From Streptomyces roseirectus (GTDB lineage Bacteria; Actinomycetota; Actinomycetes; Streptomycetales; Streptomycetaceae): a stretch of 64,000 nt of DNA. The stretch spans positions 6,098,001-6,162,000 of the forward strand of contig NZ_CP060828.1 in assembly GCF_014489635.1 (NCBI RefSeq). Direction: 5' to 3'. Numbering within the stretch: the stretch's first letter is position 1; each line of letters begins with the position of its first letter. The position numbers were made by a program, and so were the translations under genes. The notes under the pieces are model-generated. The model did not search any database. It was not told the DNA's origin and was given only the letters and a program-made list of their open reading frames with translations. Shown one piece after another: positions 45,171 through 54,057 of the stretch.

Positions 45171-46139
45171 ATGCGCCCCGCACACCTCTTGCTCGCCGTC
45201 CTCGTCGCCGCCGTCTGGGGCGTCAACTTCACCGTCATAGAGGTCGGCCTCGACCACTTCCCGCCGCTGCTCTTCTCCGCCCTTCGCTTCCTGGCCGCCG
45301 CGCTGCCCGCCGTGTTCCTCGTGGGGCGGCCGACGGTGGCGTGGAAGTGGATCGTGGGCGTCGGACTCTCGCTGGGCGTCGCCAAGTTCGGGCTCGTCTT
45401 CGTCGGGATGGGCGCCGGGATGCCGGCCGGGCTGACCTCGCTCGTCCTGCAGATCCAGGCCGTGTTCACCGCGCTGATCGCGTTCGCGGTGCTGGGCGAA
45501 CGACCCACGCGCGTACGGGTGTTGGGGATGGCGGTCGCCTTCTCCGGGATCGTCGTCGCCGCCGTGGACGAGGGCACCTCCGGGCCGCTCGGCGCGTTCG
45601 CGCTCGTCGTCGCCGGCGCCGCCTGCTGGGGCGTCGCCAACGTCCTGACCCGCAAGGCCGCGCCGCCCGACGCCCTCAACTTCATGGTCTGGGTGAGCAC
45701 CGTCCCCGTCCTGCCGCTCCTCGGCCTCTCCCTCCTGACCGAAGGCCCCGCGCGCGACCTCGACGCCCTGCGCTCCCTCGACCTCGCCGGCGTCGTGACG
45801 GTCCTCTTCGTCGCCTGGGTCTCCACCGTCCTCGGCTTCGGCGCCTGGGGCTGGCTCCTGCGCCGCCACCCCGCCTCGACCGTCGCCCCCTTCACCCTCC
45901 TCGTCCCCGTCTTCGGCATGTCGACCGCCGCACTGTTCCTGGGCGAGCCGGTCAGCGGGCTCCGCTGGTGCGCTGCGGCCCTGCTGGTCGGAGGCGTGGC
46001 GTTGACGTCCCTGTCGCCGGGCCGGAGGGGCGCGGGTACTACGGGTACTACGGGTACGGGGACGGCGATACCTGAGGACGACGTGGTCCAGCACACGGCC
46101 GCCGCAGGACCCCCTACCCGTACGACCCTGACACGGTGA
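45171..46139 (+). CDS. DMT-superfamily exporter (EamA type)
   Basis: A 322-residue membrane protein with two EamA repeats, about 10 helices: N-terminal LLLAVLVAAVWGVNFTVIEV, second repeat VVAGAACWGVANVLTRKAAP, C-terminal GLRWCAAALLVGGVALTSLS. Members export amino acids or metabolites. The cytoplasmic tail after residue about 286 carries GAGTTGTTGTGTA, encoded by the window's 9-bp repeat, and is longer than usual. Divergent LysR neighbour. No clear RBS at ATG 45171. Confidence 0.88.
   Translation: MRPAHLLLAVLVAAVWGVNFTVIEVGLDHFPPLLFSALRFLAAALPAVFLVGRPTVAWKWIVGVGLSLGVAKFGLVFVGMGAGMPAGLTSLVLQIQAVFTALIAFAVLGERPTRVRVLGMAVAFSGIVVAAVDEGTSGPLGAFALVVAGAACWGVANVLTRKAAPPDALNFMVWVSTVPVLPLLGLSLLTEGPARDLDALRSLDLAGVVTVLFVAWVSTVLGFGAWGWLLRRHPASTVAPFTLLVPVFGMSTAALFLGEPVSGLRWCAAALLVGGVALTSLSPGRRGAGTTGTTGTGTAIPEDDVVQHTAAAGPPTRTTLTR
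46034..46060 (+). repeat. GTACTACGG repeat units in the DMT exporter tail
   Basis: GGGTACTACGGGTACTACGGGTACGGG reads as two full units plus a shortened third. It adds a Gly-Thr-Thr tail to the DMT protein. The unit matches the intergenic clusters at 14360 and 41118. Confidence 0.88.
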
Positions 46140-46236
46140 CCCGTACGCCCCGTAATACCCGCACCCCCACAGACCTGACGAACCCCCCGTTCCATCCCCT
46201 GGACGCACCCGCCCTCACCGCCCCCGCCGCGAGATC

Positions 46237-47559
46237 ATGCGGGGTATGCCCCACGTCGACATCCCCGGTTCCAAGTCCCTCACCGCCCGCGCCCTCTTCC
46301 TGGCGGCAGCGGCGAACGGTGTCACGACCCTCGTACGCCCCCTGCGCTCGGACGACACGGAAGGGTTCGCCGAGGGGCTGACGGGCCTCGGGTACCGGGT
46401 CGGCCGGGCGCCGGACGCCTGGCAGGTGGACGGCAGGCCCGAGGGCCCGGCGGTCACCGAGGCGGACGTCTACTGCCGGGACGGCGCGACGACCGCCCGC
46501 TTCCTGCCGACGCTGGCCGCGGCCGGCCACGGCACGTTCCGCTTCGACGCCTCGCCCCAGATGCGCCGCCGCCCCCTGCTCCCGCTCACCCGCGCCCTGC
46601 GCGACCTCGGCGTCGACCTGCGGCACGGCGAGGCGGAGGGCCACCACCCGCTGACCGTCCACGCGGCCGGGGTGGAGGGCGGCGAGGTCGTCCTGGACGC
46701 CGGGCAGTCCTCGCAGTACCTCACCGCGCTGCTCCTCCTCGGCCCCCTCACCCGCACCGGCCTGCGGATCCGCGTCACCGACCTGGTCTCCGTCCCGTAC
46801 GTGGAGATCACGATCGCGATGATGCGGGCGTTCGGCGTGGAAGTCAGGGTGGAGACCACCGCCGGCGGGGACGCGGTCACAGCCGCCAACACCGGTTCGG
46901 CGCAGGCGAGTTCGGCTAACCCCGCCGCCGGTGAACGCGTCTACACCGTCCCGCCCGGCGGCTATCGCGCCACCACCTACTCCATCGAACCCGACGCCTC
47001 CACCGCCAGCTACTTCTTCGCCGCGGCGGCCCTCACCGGCGGCGAGGTCACCGTCCCCGGGCTCGGACAGGGCGCGCTCCAGGGCGACTTGGGCTTCGTC
47101 GAGGTGCTGCGGAAGATGGGCGCGCACGTCGAGATCGCCGCCGACCGCACCACGGTCAGGGGCACCGGCGCCCTGAACGGCGTGACGGTCAACATGCGTG
47201 ACATCTCCGACACGATGCCCACCCTCGCCGCGATCGCCCCCTTCGCGGCGGGCCCGGTCCGTATCGAGGACGTCGCCAACACCCGTGTGAAGGAGTGCGA
47301 TCGGCTCGACGCGTGCGCGGAGAACCTGCGCCGCCTCGGCATCGACGTCACCACGGGCCCCGACTGGATCGAGATCCACCCCGGCACCCCCGAACCCGCC
47401 GAGATCAAGACCTACGGCGACCACCGCATCGTCATGTCCTTCGCGGTCACCGGCCTGCGCACACACGGTATTTCGTTCGACGACCCCGGCTGTGTCCGCA
47501 AGACTTTCCCCGGTTTCCACGAAGCGTTCGCGCAGTTGAGGAAGGACATCACCGGGTGA
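46237..47559 (+). CDS. aroA: Accessory 3-phosphoshikimate 1-carboxyvinyltransferase (AroA paralogue)
   Basis: A 440-residue EPSP synthase. PEP and S3P-binding blocks are present: [16 protein letters not shown] (the usual Asn before Arg is Ala), [49 protein letters not shown] and [11 protein letters not shown]. The N-terminus is about 10-15 residues shorter than usual and starts almost at PGSKS. Start is 46237 or 46246. No other shikimate gene is near, so it is probably a second copy or serves a special pathway. Its TGA overlaps the GTG of the GNAT gene. Confidence 0.88.
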   Translation: MRGMPHVDIPGSKSLTARALFLAAAANGVTTLVRPLRSDDTEGFAEGLTGLGYRVGRAPDAWQVDGRPEGPAVTEADVYCRDGATTARFLPTLAAAGHGTFRFDASPQMRRRPLLPLTRALRDLGVDLRHGEAEGHHPLTVHAAGVEGGEVVLDAGQSSQYLTALLLLGPLTRTGLRIRVTDLVSVPYVEITIAMMRAFGVEVRVETTAGGDAVTAANTGSAQASSANPAAGERVYTVPPGGYRATTYSIEPDASTASYFFAAAALTGGEVTVPGLGQGALQGDLGFVEVLRKMGAHVEIAADRTTVRGTGALNGVTVNMRDISDTMPTLAAIAPFAAGPVRIEDVANTRVKECDRLDACAENLRRLGIDVTTGPDWIEIHPGTPEPAEIKTYGDHRIVMSFAVTGLRTHGISFDDPGCVRKTFPGFHEAFAQLRKDITG

Positions 47560-48215
47560 GATTCGAGGCGGGCCAAAACAAGCCCCTGGACGGCGAGTTG
47601 GTGCGCCTGGAACCCCTGGAGCGGCGCCACGCCGCCGAGTTGGCGTCGGCGGCGCAGGAGGACCGGGCGTCGTACGCGTTCACCTGGGTGCCGACGCCCG
47701 CCGAGTTCGACGGCTACCTCGACCTCCAACTCGCCAGAGCCGCCGAGGGATCCATCGCCCCCTACGCCCAGATCTCGACCGCCACGGGCCGCGCGGTCGG
47801 CACGACGGCCTACTGCGAACCCCGCGCCTGGCTCGACCCCGCCCGCCTGGACGCCGTCGAGGTCGGCCACACCTGGCTCGCCGCCTCCGCCCAGGGCACC
47901 GGCATCAACGCCGAGGCCAAACTCCTCCTGTTCCGGCAGGCGTTCGAGGTGTGGGAGGTCTCCCGCATCGACCTCAAGACCGACGCCCGCAACAACCGCT
48001 CCCGCGCCGCCATCGCCGGCGTCGGCGCCACCTTCGAAGGCGTCCTGCGCAACTGGTCCCCCTCCAAGTACCCCGGCGAAGAAGGCCGATTGCGCGACAC
48101 CGCGATCTTCTCGATCACAGCGGACGAATGGCCCCAGCGCAGAACATCCCTGGAGAACCGAGTAGCCCGCTACTCCCCCCGCCCCACCAACCGCACGACC
48201 TCAGGCGGAAGTTGA
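47556..48215 (+). CDS. GNAT (RimJ/RimL-type) N-acetyltransferase
   Basis: A 219-residue acetyltransferase. It begins [20 protein letters not shown]; the acetyl-CoA-binding part includes [20 protein letters not shown] and the RimL-like [20 protein letters not shown] with [11 protein letters not shown]. The GTG start overlaps the aroA stop (GTGA), with GGAAGGA 9 bases upstream, so the two are coupled. Acceptor unknown. The gene end overlaps the convergent lipoprotein gene by 46 bp. Confidence 0.86.
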   Translation: MRFEAGQNKPLDGELVRLEPLERRHAAELASAAQEDRASYAFTWVPTPAEFDGYLDLQLARAAEGSIAPYAQISTATGRAVGTTAYCEPRAWLDPARLDAVEVGHTWLAASAQGTGINAEAKLLLFRQAFEVWEVSRIDLKTDARNNRSRAAIAGVGATFEGVLRNWSPSKYPGEEGRLRDTAIFSITADEWPQRRTSLENRVARYSPRPTNRTTSGGS

Positions 48216-48547
48216 CCCCGAGCCCCCTGCACCACCAGCAACGTGTCCGCGACCCCGCCCACCACGATCGCCACGGCCGGATCCACCCCGGCCACGGCGT
48301 ACGCCGTCACCTCACGCGCACCGACCCCCGGATCCCCGTCCCCGCCGGTGTCGTCGCAGGCCGGCAGCACCGCCGTACCGACCGCCTCCCCGAGCGTGAA
48401 CTCGGCCCCGTACAGGCCCGAATACCGCCGCCCGTCGTAATCGGCGACGAACGCGCAGGACGCCGCCCCCTCCCCGCCGCCACCGGCGAGAGAACAACCG
48501 GAGGCAAGACACAGCACCACGGCGACACAGCTCGCAACAATTCTCAC
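48170..48547 (-). CDS. Small lipoprotein, DUF6281-like
   Basis: A 125-residue lipoprotein: [20 protein letters not shown] with lipobox ASGC (about residues 15-18), then a short domain with [17 protein letters not shown] and ACDDTGG. GTG 48547 was chosen for its position before the signal sequence; AGGAG is 12 bases upstream. It resembles DUF6281 proteins of streptomycetes as I remember them. It converges on and overlaps the GNAT gene 3' end. Confidence 0.62.
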   Translation of the reverse strand: MRIVASCVAVVLCLASGCSLAGGGGEGAASCAFVADYDGRRYSGLYGAEFTLGEAVGTAVLPACDDTGGDGDPGVGAREVTAYAVAGVDPAVAIVVGGVADTLLVVQGARGQLPPEVVRLVGRGE

Positions 48548-48594
48548 GACGACACGACTCCTGGGCACGGACGGCACATCACGACCAGGACGCC

Positions 48595-49530
48595 TCAACC
48601 ATCAAGAACGTTCGCCGCGTTGCGCAGCTCCTCCCGGACGGCGGCCAGTACCGGATCCCCCTCGGCCCCCGCCCGCACGGCCGCGAACACGTTCCGTGAG
48701 GGAGCGGAGCCCGTGACCGGACGCAGGGCCAACTCCCGCCCGGCGTAGACGGATCGCACGAGCCGGGGCACCAGCGCGACACCTGCTCCCGCCTCGACGA
48801 GTGCGGACAGCGCGGCCCAGTCGTCGACGGCGTGCCGCACGTCCGGGGTGAACCCGCTCGCCGCGCAGACGGAACGCGCCACCGCCCCGCAGCAACTCGA
48901 CGCCCGGCCGATGATCCAGGGCTCGGCGGCGAGTTCCCGCAGCGGCACCGACGCGCGGCCCGCGATCCGGTGACCGCGCGGCAGGGCGACGTCCAGGACG
49001 TCGGTGAGCAGGTCCTCGCGGGTGTAGCGGACGTCGGTGTGCGGGGGAGCGGCGGCGAAGTCGACGGCGACCGCCACGTCCACCTGCCCGGCGTCCAACG
49101 CGGTGAACAGATCCGGCGGTTCGGCCTCCACGACGTCCACGCGCAGGTGCGGCAGCCGCTCCCGCAGAGCACGCAGCGCCGGGGGCAGCAGCCCCAGGAT
49201 CCCGCTGGAGAAGCAGCCGACGACGACCGTCCCGCGCCCGCCCTCCGCGTACTCCGCCAAGTCGGTGCGGGCTCGCTCCAGTTGGGCGGCGATCACGTCC
49301 GCGTGCGCGAGCAGCACCCTGGCCTGCGCCGTCAACCGCAGCCCTCGACCTTCACGTTCGGTGAGCGGCACACCGAACTCGCGGGCCAGCCCCGTGAGTT
49401 GCTGGGACACCGCCGAGGGTGTCAGATGCAGCGCCTCGGCGGTCCGCGCGACGCTGCCCCGGCGCTGGAGTTCACGCAGGACGGCGAGACGACGCAGGTC
49501 GATGGTGAAGGCTGAGCTGAAGGGTTCCAC
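48595..49530 (-). CDS. LysR-family regulator
   Basis: A 311-residue LysR protein: HTH in LAVLRELQRRGSVARTAEAL with HLTPSAVSQQLTGLAREFGV, effector domain with VVVGCFSSGILGLLPPALRA and GAGVALVPRLVRSVYAG. The GTG start has little RBS. It is divergent from the small alpha/beta hydrolase gene (50-bp gap), which is its most likely target. Effector unknown. Confidence 0.88.
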   Translation of the reverse strand: MEPFSSAFTIDLRRLAVLRELQRRGSVARTAEALHLTPSAVSQQLTGLAREFGVPLTEREGRGLRLTAQARVLLAHADVIAAQLERARTDLAEYAEGGRGTVVVGCFSSGILGLLPPALRALRERLPHLRVDVVEAEPPDLFTALDAGQVDVAVAVDFAAAPPHTDVRYTREDLLTDVLDVALPRGHRIAGRASVPLRELAAEPWIIGRASSCCGAVARSVCAASGFTPDVRHAVDDWAALSALVEAGAGVALVPRLVRSVYAGRELALRPVTGSAPSRNVFAAVRAGAEGDPVLAAVREELRNAANVLDG

Positions 49531-49580
49531 CGGAAAACATTAACTGGACCTGACGCATCCCGGCTGGGGATGATCGGCGC

Positions 49581-50147
49581 ATGACCTCCTCCTTCCTGAT
49601 CCTCCATGGCTGGCAGAACCACCGCCCCCAGGGCCACTGGCAGCACTGGCTGGCCGACCGCCTCACCAGCCGCGGACACGACGTCGTCTACCCCCAGCTC
49701 CCGAACCCCGACCATCCCGAACTGGAGGTCTGGCTCGGCGAGTTCGAGCGGCACCTGACCGCGCCGGGCCGCCGGATCGTCATCGCGCACAGCCTCGCCA
49801 CCGTCACCTGGCTCCACGCGCTGCACCGGCGCCTGCCCGGCCTCGACTCCGTCGACCGCGCCCTCCTCGTCTCCCCGGTCACGACCCTCGCCGCCCATCC
49901 CGAGATCGCCGGCTTCGCCCTGCCCCCGCTGACCGGCCTCACCCTCGCCTCCCCGACCCGCATCACCGCCGGCGACGACGACCCGTACTGCCCGGAGGGC
50001 GCCCAGCGCGCCTACGCCGACCCCCTCGCCCTCACCGCCGAAATCCTCCCCGGCGCAGGCCACTTGACCCCGGACGAGGGCTACGGCCCGTGGCCGTCGG
50101 TACTGGAGTGGTGCCTGGACGGGGAGACAGAGCTGACGGCGAGGTGA
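49581..50147 (+). CDS. RBBP9/YdeN-family alpha/beta hydrolase
   Basis: A 188-residue serine hydrolase of the RBBP9 type: SFLILHGWQNHRPQGHWQHW, nucleophile in VIAHSLATVTW (Ser-Leu-Ala where most have Ser-Leu-Gly), Asp in ITAGDDDPYCP and His in GAGHLTPDEGYG. Single domain with no signal peptide. Substrate unknown. Divergent from a LysR regulator; converges on the MFS gene (36-bp gap). Confidence 0.88.
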   Translation: MTSSFLILHGWQNHRPQGHWQHWLADRLTSRGHDVVYPQLPNPDHPELEVWLGEFERHLTAPGRRIVIAHSLATVTWLHALHRRLPGLDSVDRALLVSPVTTLAAHPEIAGFALPPLTGLTLASPTRITAGDDDPYCPEGAQRAYADPLALTAEILPGAGHLTPDEGYGPWPSVLEWCLDGETELTAR

Positions 50148-50182
50148 GGGCGACGTGAGGACGAGGGCCGAGGAACACCGGC

Positions 50183-51487
50183 TCAGGACCGAGGGGCACG
50201 CCCGTAGCGGCGCCTCTCACCGGGGCTGACGTCACCGTCGCCGCCCCGCCTCCCGACCACACCCCCCACCAAAGCCACCCCCGCCAACCCCGCACTCACC
50301 CACACCGCATCCCGGTAATCCCCACTCACCTCAGTGACACCCCCGGCCACCAACGGCCCTACGAACGCCCCCAAGTTGAGCGCGACAGTAGCGAACGCCC
50401 CCGCCAACACCGGCGCTTCACCACCCCCGACGCTCAACACCCGCCCCACCAACGCCGACCCGGCCCCGAACGACAACGCCCCGAGCATCAGCGCCCCACC
50501 GAACAGCACCACCGCCCACTCCCCGGCGAGCGCCAACACCCCCCAGGCGAACGGCAACACCACCAGCACCGCCCCCACCCACCCCTCGCCCCTGCGCCCG
50601 GCCACGGTCACCCCGAAGAACGCCCCCACCCCGAACACCGCGAGCAGCACCGGCACGAGGGCAGAGGGCACCCCGGCAACGTCCGTACCGATCACGGCGA
50701 GATACGAGAACCCGGCGAAGGTGGCCCCATTCACAGCGGCCCCCATGACCAGCGCACGCCGCAACACAGGCCGCCCCAACACCCGAAGCTCCGCCCGCAC
50801 CCCGAAGCCACCCGCCGGGACCTTGTCCGCGCCCCCTAGGGACTCCCCAACCTTCGACCTCAGGGTTTCCCCGCCTCCCGACCCCAGAGACTCCCCACCG
50901 GACTCGCCCCCCGACGAACCCCGTACCCCCAAAGAGCCACGAGACCCCCCGCCCGAAGCCCGCACCACCCACCCCAACGCCGGCACACACAACCCCGCCA
51001 CCGCCCAGAACGCCGCCCGCCACCCGAACCACTCTCCGAGCAACGCCCCCGCAGGCACCCCCACCGCACACGACAACGTCACCCCGGCCAGCAACACGGA
51101 CGCCGCCCGAGCGGCCGACTCCGGCGCGACAAGGGACGTCGCCGTCGACAACGCCACCGCCAGGAACCCGGCGTTGACGACCGCCGCCACCACCCGCGCC
51201 CCGAACAGCACCGCGAAGTCGGACGTCACCGCCCCCACGACATGCACGACGACGAACGCCCCCAGGAACCCGCCCAACGCGGCCCGCCGAGGCAACCGGG
51301 CCCCGACGACGGCCATGACCGGCGCCCCGACGACCATCCCGACCGCATAGGCGGACGTGAGGCTCGCGGCGGCCCCGACCGACACGGACAACTCCCGCGC
51401 GATCCCGGGGATCAGCCCCGACAGCATGAACTCGGATGTGCCCTGCGCGAAGACGGCAAGGCCAAGGACGTACAGGAAGACAGGCAC
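50183..51487 (-). CDS. MFS exporter, Cmx/CmlR-like
   Basis: A 434-residue 12-helix exporter. The start MPVFLYVLGLAVFAQGTSEF, then MLSGLIPGIARELSVSVG and VVGARLPRR, closely follow chloramphenicol exporters of the Cmx/CmlR type and related DHA1 transporters. The central cytoplasmic loop (about residues 183-232) is expanded with Gly/Ser/Glu repeats (GGESGGESLGSGGGETL). GTG start. Drug specificity cannot be read from sequence. Confidence 0.85.
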   Translation of the reverse strand: MPVFLYVLGLAVFAQGTSEFMLSGLIPGIARELSVSVGAAASLTSAYAVGMVVGAPVMAVVGARLPRRAALGGFLGAFVVVHVVGAVTSDFAVLFGARVVAAVVNAGFLAVALSTATSLVAPESAARAASVLLAGVTLSCAVGVPAGALLGEWFGWRAAFWAVAGLCVPALGWVVRASGGGSRGSLGVRGSSGGESGGESLGSGGGETLRSKVGESLGGADKVPAGGFGVRAELRVLGRPVLRRALVMGAAVNGATFAGFSYLAVIGTDVAGVPSALVPVLLAVFGVGAFFGVTVAGRRGEGWVGAVLVVLPFAWGVLALAGEWAVVLFGGALMLGALSFGAGSALVGRVLSVGGGEAPVLAGAFATVALNLGAFVGPLVAGGVTEVSGDYRDAVWVSAGLAGVALVGGVVGRRGGDGDVSPGERRRYGRAPRS

Positions 51488-51770
51488 GGCAACGCACTCC
51501 AGCGAGAAGGAGGTTCACAGACGGAGACCACAAGTCCCGCACGCTGAAACGGCGTTGAAGCCGACACGAAAAGCGCCCACAGCCGCACGGAACACACATC
51601 CGTCAGCCGCGGGCGAAGCCCCTCCGACCCCGAAGAACCCCAGGGCTCAGAGCACGACGACCCGCCGCCGGCTGACCGGCGGCTCCGCTCTGTCCGACTC
51701 GGGGCTCGACATGCCCGGCACGCTACCGCCCACCCACCCGTCGATCAACTCCCCCACCCGACCGACAGGT

Positions 51771-52103
51771 TCACCCCCCGAGCACCCGCCGCACCGCCTC
51801 CACGACAGGCACCCCCACCTCTCCCACCACAGCGGCCACCCCCACGATCGCCGTCAACGCCCGCCGCACCACCCCGGGCTCGGCACCCTCTTCCCCGATC
51901 ACCCGCAACGACGCGTCGATCGTCTCCCGGTCCTCGGACGAAACCCGCTCCCGCAACACCTGAACAGCCGCCAGCATTTCCCGGAACGCCGCCTGAGGAT
52001 CACCGGCCGACTGATATGTGTTCTGGATCTTCCCCACGTTCCCGGAACCGCCGTACACATTGACGACGTCCCCCACCTGAAACCCGCGCTCTTCGGTACT
52101 CAA
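51771..52103 (-). CDS. Small protein with GD..N..GG..N.GK motif
   Basis: A 110-residue soluble protein starting with TTG (52101-52103), which overlaps the previous stop as TTGA. The N-terminal QVGDVVNVYGGSGNVGKIQN repeats a motif found at the very end of the upstream protein. A helical tail follows (AFREMLAAVQVLRERVSSED). No known enzyme motif. Coupled translation with the DUF6232-like gene suggests that both act together. Confidence 0.66.
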   Translation of the reverse strand: MSTEERGFQVGDVVNVYGGSGNVGKIQNTYQSAGDPQAAFREMLAAVQVLRERVSSEDRETIDASLRVIGEEGAEPGVVRRALTAIVGVAAVVGEVGVPVVEAVRRVLGG

Positions 52104-52639
52104 TTCGCCTGCTTCCCGATGTTGTTGTGCCCGCCGACCATATTGATCTTGTCGCCGATGTGATAGTTCTCGACCGACACCTGGAATTCGGCCTCGGGAT
52201 TGTCGATCGCGTCCATGATCTGGAAGACGAGCCGCGAGACGATCGTCTTGTCCGTGCTGACGAGCGCGGTGTACGGCGTCCCGGCGGTCTCGATGACCAG
52301 CGCGTGATAGACGGGCGTGACCAGCACGGACACCAGTCGGATCACCAGGATGCCGCCGATCACGGCATCGAGCAGAAGCACGAGATCTGTGACGGCCCCG
52401 CTGTCCGCGTTGTTCAGTTCCCCATGGCGCGCGGCCTCCGTGATCACACCCGAGACGACCACCAGAAGCAGCGCGTACGCGAGGAATTGCCCGAGCGCGG
52501 CCATCCGCCGGGGCCGGATCCGTACCGTCGTCGCCCGAGCGATGTTGTGCAGCGGATATGCCTCCGCCCCCACCCAGAGGATCCACCCTCGGGAAACACC
52601 GGCACGGCAAGCGAAATGCTGGAAATCAAATTCCGTCAA
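52100..52639 (-). CDS. DUF6232-like membrane protein
   Basis: A 179-residue protein with the DUF6232-type core WVGAEAYPLHNIARATTVRI, two hydrophobic segments (about 48-68 and 87-110), a beta-rich part ALVIETAGTPYTALVSTDKT, and the C-terminal HIGDKINMVGGHNNIGKQAN. The start is uncertain: TTG 52639 without RBS gives 27 residues before the core. Function unknown. In the same unit as the small GD..N..GG protein. Confidence 0.6.
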   Translation of the reverse strand: MTEFDFQHFACRAGVSRGWILWVGAEAYPLHNIARATTVRIRPRRMAALGQFLAYALLLVVVSGVITEAARHGELNNADSGAVTDLVLLLDAVIGGILVIRLVSVLVTPVYHALVIETAGTPYTALVSTDKTIVSRLVFQIMDAIDNPEAEFQVSVENYHIGDKINMVGGHNNIGKQAN

Positions 52640-52728
52640 TTTATTCGATTATCGCACCAGCATCCTCACGCCGACTCGCCCACCCCTCACACCGACTCAC
52701 CCACCCCTACCTCCGAGGTACCCCCTGA

Positions 52729-53781
52729 CTACCCCCGGGGTACCCCCGAAGACCCCCGCACCATCAACTCCCCCCGGATCACGGCGATCCCCCCGGGCGG
52801 CGGCTCCTCCCGCCCCATCGCGATCCGCCCGGCCCGAGCCCCCGCCTCCGCCAACGGCAACCGCACGGTCGTCAGCGACGGCACCGCGTCGATGCTGAAC
52901 GGCAGATCGTCGAACCCGGCGACGGAGACGTCGTCCGGAATCCGCAGCCCGGAGTCCCGCAGCGCGGCGCAGGCTCCCAGCGCCACGGAGTCGTTCGCGG
53001 CCACCACGGCCGTCAACGAGGGGTCCCTGCGCAGCAGTTCGAGCGTGGCCTCGTACCCGGCCCGCCGGTCGTAGGGCCCGTGCACGGTCCAGCCCCCCAA
53101 CTCCTCGATCCCGGCGGCCTCCAGAGCCGCCCGGTGCCCTTCGAGCCGGTGCCGGGTGGTCGTCCGCTCCTCGGGCCCGGCGATGTAGCCGAGCCGCCGG
53201 TGCCCGAGCCCGATGAGGTGTTCGGTCAACTCCCGCCCCCCGCCCCGGTTGTCGAAGGCGAGCGCGATCGCCTTGGTGTCCTGCACGGGCGGCCGTCCGC
53301 ACAGCACGACCCGCGTCCCCGCGCTCTCCAGCCGCCTCAACTTCGCGGCGACGGCGATCGCGTGGGCCTCGTTCTCGATGGCGCCGCCGGTGAGGATCAC
53401 GGCGGCGGCCCGCTGCCGCTGGAGCAGCGTGAGGTACGTCAGCTCCCGTTCGGGATCGCCTCCGGTGTTGCACACGACCGCGAGCCGTTCCCCGCCGGCC
53501 CGCCCCCCGGACCCGGATCCCCCGATCTCGGACTGCACGGCGCCGGCCATGATCCCGAAGAACGGGTCGGCGATGTCGTTGACGAGGATGCCGACCAGGT
53601 CGGAGGTGGACGCGGCGAGCGCGCTCGCGGGCCCGTTGAGGACGTAGTCCAGCTCGTCCACCGCCCGAAGTACTCGCTCTCGGGTAGTAGCCGCCACGGG
53701 GTAGTTCCCGTTGAGTACGCGCGAAACCGTCGCGGGGGAGACCTGTGCGCGGGCCGCCACGTCCGCCAGGGTCACCGTCAT
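52729..53781 (-). CDS. LacI-family repressor of the divergent sugar operon
   Basis: A 350-residue LacI protein: HTH TLADVAARAQVSPATVSRVL, hinge NGPASALAASTSDLVG, effector domain ending in VSVAGFDDLPFSIDAVPSLT. ATG 53781 has GGAGGA about 7 bases upstream. It is divergent from the Gfo/DUF993/isomerase operon across a 276-bp gap containing AAGCGCTT at 53976, a good LacI-type site. It probably senses a sugar or its intermediate. Confidence 0.9.
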   Translation of the reverse strand: MTVTLADVAARAQVSPATVSRVLNGNYPVAATTRERVLRAVDELDYVLNGPASALAASTSDLVGILVNDIADPFFGIMAGAVQSEIGGSGSGGRAGGERLAVVCNTGGDPERELTYLTLLQRQRAAAVILTGGAIENEAHAIAVAAKLRRLESAGTRVVLCGRPPVQDTKAIALAFDNRGGGRELTEHLIGLGHRRLGYIAGPEERTTTRHRLEGHRAALEAAGIEELGGWTVHGPYDRRAGYEATLELLRRDPSLTAVVAANDSVALGACAALRDSGLRIPDDVSVAGFDDLPFSIDAVPSLTTVRLPLAEAGARAGRIAMGREEPPPGGIAVIRGELMVRGSSGVPRG

Positions 53782-53973
53782 CTCGTAGTCCTCCGGTCGC
53801 GCGTCATGTGTACGCCGTCGCACTCGTACGCCGTCGTACGTCCCCAAACCTGCCGGATCAGACCCTACGGCCGAAGCCCCGCCCTGTTCGCCCCCTCGAA
53901 CAACCCGATTATCTCGAACTGGACACGGTCTTGTCCGGACCACTGGTCAGAGGCTAGCTTGCCAGAAGTAATA

Positions 53974-53985
53974 GAAAGCGCTTGC
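53974..53985. promoter_or_regulatory. LacI-type operator upstream of the sugar operon
   Basis: GAAAGCGCTTGC contains the perfect AAGCGCTT palindrome (53976-53983), 72 bases before the oxidoreductase start. LacI-family operators often have a central CG with A/T-flanked arms like this, and a LacI gene is adjacent. Confidence 0.65.
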
Positions 53986-54057
53986 TGTGACGCTGATCAG
54001 GTAGAGGCGTGCGTGCGGCGCACACCCACCGCGTACGACTTCTCCGAAGGGAACGAC

